A stretch of DNA of 64,000 bases from Magnolia sinica (Eukaryota > Streptophyta > Magnoliopsida > Magnoliales > Magnoliaceae): the NCBI RefSeq assembly GCF_029962835.1, contig NC_080577.1:3348001-3412000 (forward strand). Reading direction: 5' to 3'. This document shows, in pieces, positions 60,190 to 64,000 of the stretch (the stretch's first letter is position 1; every line of letters starts with the position of its first letter). The translations under genes and the position numbers were made by a program. The notes below the pieces were generated by a model that worked only from the letters and a program-made list of their open reading frames with translations, was not told where the DNA came from and made no database searches.

Positions 60190-60865
60190 GATCTGTGGAG
60201 GGGCCCACCGTGATGTATCTTTTATCCACGCCGTCCATCCCTTTTCTGAATCATTTTAACGTATTAGCTAAGTAATTAGGCAGTTCCTACGTTCAAGTGG
60301 GCCACAGCAAGTTGAGGTTGTATTAAATGCACAAAGATTAAACGCAAGTTGTACTAAATACAAGTCATCTGTGGTGTGGTCCTTAGGGCCCGTTTGGCCG
60401 GTCGGATTAGAAGGGCTTGGATGGTATTGGAAGGGATTGAAAGTCAAATCCCGGGATTGGCCTGGCGTGCCAAACAGAGTTGGTGATCTGATCCCAATCC
60501 CATGGATCTTAAGACAATCCACTGACAACACCATCATTACCTTTAAATCCCATCCAATCCAACCTAATCCTTTCAAATTTGTCTGGATTGACCGAGCGCA
60601 CCAAACAGATTGGATATAGCAATCCAGGGATATAGCAATCCCATGGATCTCCAGACAATCCACCGACAAAACCATCATTACCTAGAAATCCATGCCATCC
60701 ACCCTAATACCATTCAATCCCTCCCAATCCATCCGGCCAAACGGGCCCTTAGCGTTGGATCTGCTTCATTCTTAATTTATGCCTTAAAATGATTCAAGAA
60801 AAGGGTGACGGCATAGATAAACAGATACATTGCGGTGGGCCCCACTACAGATCTGACTGGACGGT
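60190..60865. mobile_element. GGGCCC-type MITE hosting a Harbinger insertion
   Basis: Ends near AGATCTG/CAGATCT and GGGGCCCACCGTGATGTATC/GATACATTGCGGTGGGCCCC are inverted matches. The middle is split by the element at 60386-60748. Confidence 0.65.
60386..60748. mobile_element. PIF/Harbinger-type MITE, second copy of the duplicated-module family
   Basis: 363 bp; ends GGGCCCGTTTGGCCGG and CCGGCCAAACGGGCCC are perfect inverted repeats, flanked by TTA (60383-60385 and 60749-60751). Two diverged copies of a CAATCCCATGGATCT...ACAATCCAC module fill the inside, as in 7123-7537. Confidence 0.88.
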
Positions 60866-60983
60866 ATCTGTGCAGGATGCAATCTCGATTCGAATGAAAA
60901 AAAAGCTGCACCGAGCAACCGAAACTTTATTCGAATTTATAAAAGTAAAGAAGATACAATTTTCACGAATGAGCTGATGGAGA

Positions 60984-62474
60984 CTAACTATCGTCGACCG
61001 TTGATTCGATCATACCCCCATTATCATCCACGATCTCACTACCATCGTAATCATCATCACCGTTGATCTGATCAAGGACAAGGATTAGTCCCATTGCAAA
61101 GGCCCCATCAAACCCAGGCTTGAGGCAGAGACAGAAGACGTCCTTCCCAAGCATTACATTCGCCGAAGCAGCCACTTTTCTCTTGATCTCAGCACCGGCC
61201 TCTCGAGAGCCGTTGGATGCAGATATGGAATAAAAAGTGCAGCATCGGTGGGAATAGGAGCCCTCGATTTGGTACTCCTCCACGGGGCTTCCGTACACTT
61301 CTGCCGTGACGCTCGCTCGACCGATGATGGAAGAACGGCGAACGCTGAAGATGGGTTTCTGACCGTCCATTCTCTCCCCTAGAAATCCTTCCCACCGATG
61401 GTGAAGGCTCGGCCTCTGCCGCACCATACAAATGCATCAGTATCAAACCTTTCAGTAAGCATACCTACGTGAATTTTCCAAAACGCCGAGTGTGCCCGAG
61501 TCGACTCAGATCGTCTAAACTCGGTGAAAATAGTAAAACCCAAAAACACGGCAGCACATGTGCCATGTGTGCGAGATCCGAGCTTTCCTTGATGTACACC
61601 ATACGATTCGTATCATCTGCCCAAAACAAATGGACGGCTACAAAAGAAATCATTTAGACCTCCTATTTATTTCACATACTCACTGATGATTTTGACCAAA
61701 TGATATAATAAACATGTCCTGTCTCGTGGAAAGCTCAGATCTCGTACACGTGCCATACGGACACTTTAAATTGCGGGAGATAAGCAGGGTTGTGCACACG
61801 TGTGGGCTTAGCAAACCTACCGTACCTTCTGGAAAATGCTTTCTGCAGATTTCGCATACTCTTTTGTGGGGGTAGCATTACGCCTTCTGTATACTTGTTT
61901 ACAATCAACGCAATGAAAGGCAATCCGCTTGCTTCCGTATTTATCAAATATTCAAATTACAGGCTGTATTGCATTCCCCTTTGTACTCTTACAAAATGGG
62001 ATGATGATACGCAGACGCTAAGAAATTGCATAGAAATTGAATACATGGCTTATGAGTAATTCAAATTAAAACGGTCTGAATTATTTGCAAGAGGTTAGAT
62101 GTATCATGAACCAAAAAATCACGCTAATTGGATGATCGTACCATCAGATTTGTGGATATCTATTGGATGGTTCAAAATGACAAAAAAATCCAATGGTCTG
62201 ATTTCGACAAAGAAGTGTCCACTAGTCAATTGTTCAACCAATCTACCTTATAGTGGGTTCCACAATTTAGTCGGTTTATTTAAGTTAATATATGCAACGC
62301 GTACCATCTCTAAGTGCCTGCGTATCAAGCGTCCTACGCAGCCAGAGTATCGTATAATTATAACTCCCTATCTAGAATAGAAAGAGTAAATAGAAAGAGT
62401 AAAGACCACTCCGTAAAAAACGACATGACCGTGTCAATAAGTCAACTCGCCCCGCTCCGAGCGAGTCGCGACCG

Positions 62475-62510
<36 letters not shown>

Positions 62511-62730
62511 TGCGACGGACGGTGAGGAGGCACTTTCCAGTGGCGTTCATGAGGACGAGTTCGTCAAGGTTACCGGCTTCCGGGCCGTAGCTGTCGACTC
62601 GGAAGACGATCTGACCGTTGGAGTCGTAGACGGTGAATCCATCTCCTTCGAAGAAGTGGGAGGTTTTCAGTACGGTCAGCTGCGTTTCCTCTTCGTAGCA
62701 GAAGCTCTCTTCCACGATCCCTCCACCCAT
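60984..62730 (-). CDS. LURP-one-related (LOR) protein (2 exons)
   Basis: Exon 1 is 62509-62730 and exon 2 is 60984-61415 on the minus strand, joined in phase 0 by a 1093-base intron with GT-AG ends; 654 nt give 217 residues, the normal family length. One LURP-one/Tubby-C-like domain fills about residues 10-205. Recognisable blocks are LTVLKTSHFFEGDGFTVYDS, VFRVDSYGP, LLTVRRKRPSLHHRWEGFLG, QKPIFSVRRSSIIGR, EEYQIEGSYSHRCCT and LGKDVFCLCLKPGFDGAFAM. Arabidopsis relatives include At5g41590. LURP1 itself is a pathogen-induced defence gene; most LOR proteins have no known activity, and the fold resembles phospholipid scramblases. The start (MGGGIVEESFCYEEE) is the ATG nearest the conserved region; an upstream in-frame ATG at 62751 would add 7 residues. 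An acidic tail ends the protein. Confidence 0.9.
62479..62507 (-). repeat. CT microsatellite at the LOR intron 5' splice site
   Basis: On the coding strand the intron begins GTCTCTCT; the T of the GT donor is already part of the CT tract, about 29 bases long. Confidence 0.9.
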
Positions 62731-62759
62731 CGATCTAAATCCCAACACCACAACTCAAC

Positions 62760-62762
<3 letters not shown>

Positions 62763-62805
<43 letters not shown>
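62763..62805 (-). repeat. CT microsatellite in the LOR 5' leader or promoter
   Basis: About 43 bases, (CT)n on the coding strand, ending 33 bases before the start codon. Confidence 0.9.
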
Positions 62806-62808
<3 letters not shown>

Positions 62809-62987
62809 GGTTTATGGAAGACTGTGGGTTGGCTTTTTGAGTAGGCTTGGCCACATGTGGAAGATGTTAAATAGTCAAGATTGGTAAGGACGACTGTACC
62901 GTCGCTTTCCGTGTAGAGCATTTTTATGAAGGAAAAAGTAATCCTCGGTCGAGTACCACTTTGGTAACGATGTGCCAGACTGGAGTT

Positions 62988-63105
62988 TTTATTTTTTTAT
63001 TTTTTACACACACACACCCCCACACACTCACGCGGTAGTGGAATTTCACCACCTATGGGTACTCGAACCCTTTACCGGGTGTTGAAACTCCTAAGAGTCA
63101 CTTGC
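62988..63105 (-). mobile_element. tRNA-like SINE copy
   Basis: On the minus strand: GGAGTTTCAACACC, GGGTTCGAGTACC (63058-63070), GGTGGTGAAATTCC, a GT-rich stretch and a poly-A tail toward 62988. Same family as 59770-59890. Confidence 0.7.
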
Positions 63106-63400
63106 CATTCTTCACATTTTTCAGGCCATTTATCAAAGATAAGGACGATTGGATCATCAGGTGGGTCCCATGAACATAATAGAATTTGGACCGTTCATAT
63201 GTTTCTGTTGACTGCCATTTGTTATCCTTATTTGTGGCCCATATTATGATATTCTAGTCTTGGTTCCCGGGACATGGCATCTACAAGGAAGGTTTGCCCT
63301 CTCAACATATCTGATCTAGCACATAATCACACGCTGACACACACACACACACACACCACACTACATAGGCACCCGACCCCATTGTCTCAGTGTTTGAAAC
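63106..63400. other. Noncoding DNA with a short (AC)n run
   Basis: An AC dinucleotide run lies at 63336-63355. No gene. Confidence 0.5.
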
Positions 63401-63726
63401 AATATCTGTCTACTGCTAGGCCATGAAACCGGACACTAATGCCTCGTTAGTTACCAGGTTATTATATTTTAGCCAGAACTAAAGAAATGAAAAGGGTAGG
63501 ACACAGTGACGCGAGCGTTTACTTTGTTTGGATAGCAAGTATCAGCCAATGAGACTCATCTAAATAATATCTGTCTACTGCTGGGCCATGAAACCGGACA
63601 CTAATGCCTCGTTAGTTACCAGGATATTATATTTTATGTAGAACTAATGAAATGGAAAGGGAAGGAAACAGTGATGGGACCGTTTACTTAATTTGGATAG
63701 CAAGGATCAGTCAATGAGACTCATCT
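63401..63726. repeat. 165-bp tandem duplication
   Basis: 63401-63565 and about 63566-63726 are direct copies (AATATCTGTCTACTGCT... to ...CAATGAGACTCATCT) with around ten differences. No coding potential. Confidence 0.85.
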
Positions 63727-64000
63727 TTACACATTATATTAAAATATGGAAAAATCTTATCATAAATGTATAGGTAAAATATTCTACTTTTGGTCATTTT
63801 TACATTATAATCTATAATGAAATGCTTTATTGGAAGGTTTTTGAGGGTACTAAGGAAGTAAGGGGTCATTTGGCAGCATATTTGGAATTCAGGGGATTGT
63901 TAATACTCACTTTCACATAGCTTTGTAAATTATTATTTTTTGGATTAACAATTTTCTCTTTTTGCTCATTTTTAAAGGTAGAAGAGTCACGAATGTAACA
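63727..64000. other. AT-rich noncoding DNA at the window end
   Basis: A Harbinger-like tip (AGGGGTCATTTGGCAGC, about 63861) is seen without its partner, which may lie beyond the window. Confidence 0.35.

Overview
The window is plant nuclear DNA: GT-AG introns, very AT-rich intergenic DNA packed with small DNA transposons, a DYW-type pentatricopeptide repeat (PPR) gene and plant LURP-one and LysM proteins. The many elements carrying GGGCCCACCATGATGTATGT-like ends resemble elements I remember from magnoliid genomes (laurel/magnolia relatives). That placement is from memory and was not tested.

Left half (1-33209): a tandem array of three units of about 10-12 kb (U1 1-10130, U2 10131-21147, U3 21148-33209). 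Each unit carries, on the minus strand, an intact two-exon gene (copy A) for a 92-residue secreted single-LysM protein; the three predicted A proteins are the same. U2 and U3 also hold a second paralogue (copy B), broken by a different lesion in each unit. U1 lacks B and has an LTR-like piece at that junction. The rest of each unit is a mosaic of Mutator-like, PIF/Harbinger-like and other MITEs whose presence, deletion and duplication differ between units. A more diverged but intact member (copy D, 55182-56124, plus strand) lies about 22 kb beyond the array in inverted orientation.

Middle (33210-48340): a candidate solo LTR and two adjacent hAT-type MITEs with clear 8-bp target duplications come first. 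They are followed by a six-exon gene for a 599-residue leucine-rich-repeat protein like Arabidopsis At4g23840 (37397-42968, plus), whose introns hold nested MITEs, a partial exon duplication and a hAT-type element. An intronless 854-residue DYW PPR gene orthologous to EMB2261 (At3g49170) lies tail-to-tail with it (45774-48338, minus).

Right part (48340-64000): repeat-rich DNA with a CT-bounded minisatellite, a PIF/Harbinger-like element, copies of a tRNA-like SINE family, LysM copy D, a possible LTR region, a second copy of the internally duplicated Harbinger MITE, and a two-exon LURP-one-related gene (60984-62730, minus).

The genes do not form a pathway. The array looks like a small dose-expanded LysM cluster, probably apoplastic chitin/peptidoglycan-type glycan binding by family analogy; the PPR gene should act in organelle RNA editing. 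No CRISPR array, rRNA or tRNA gene was seen.
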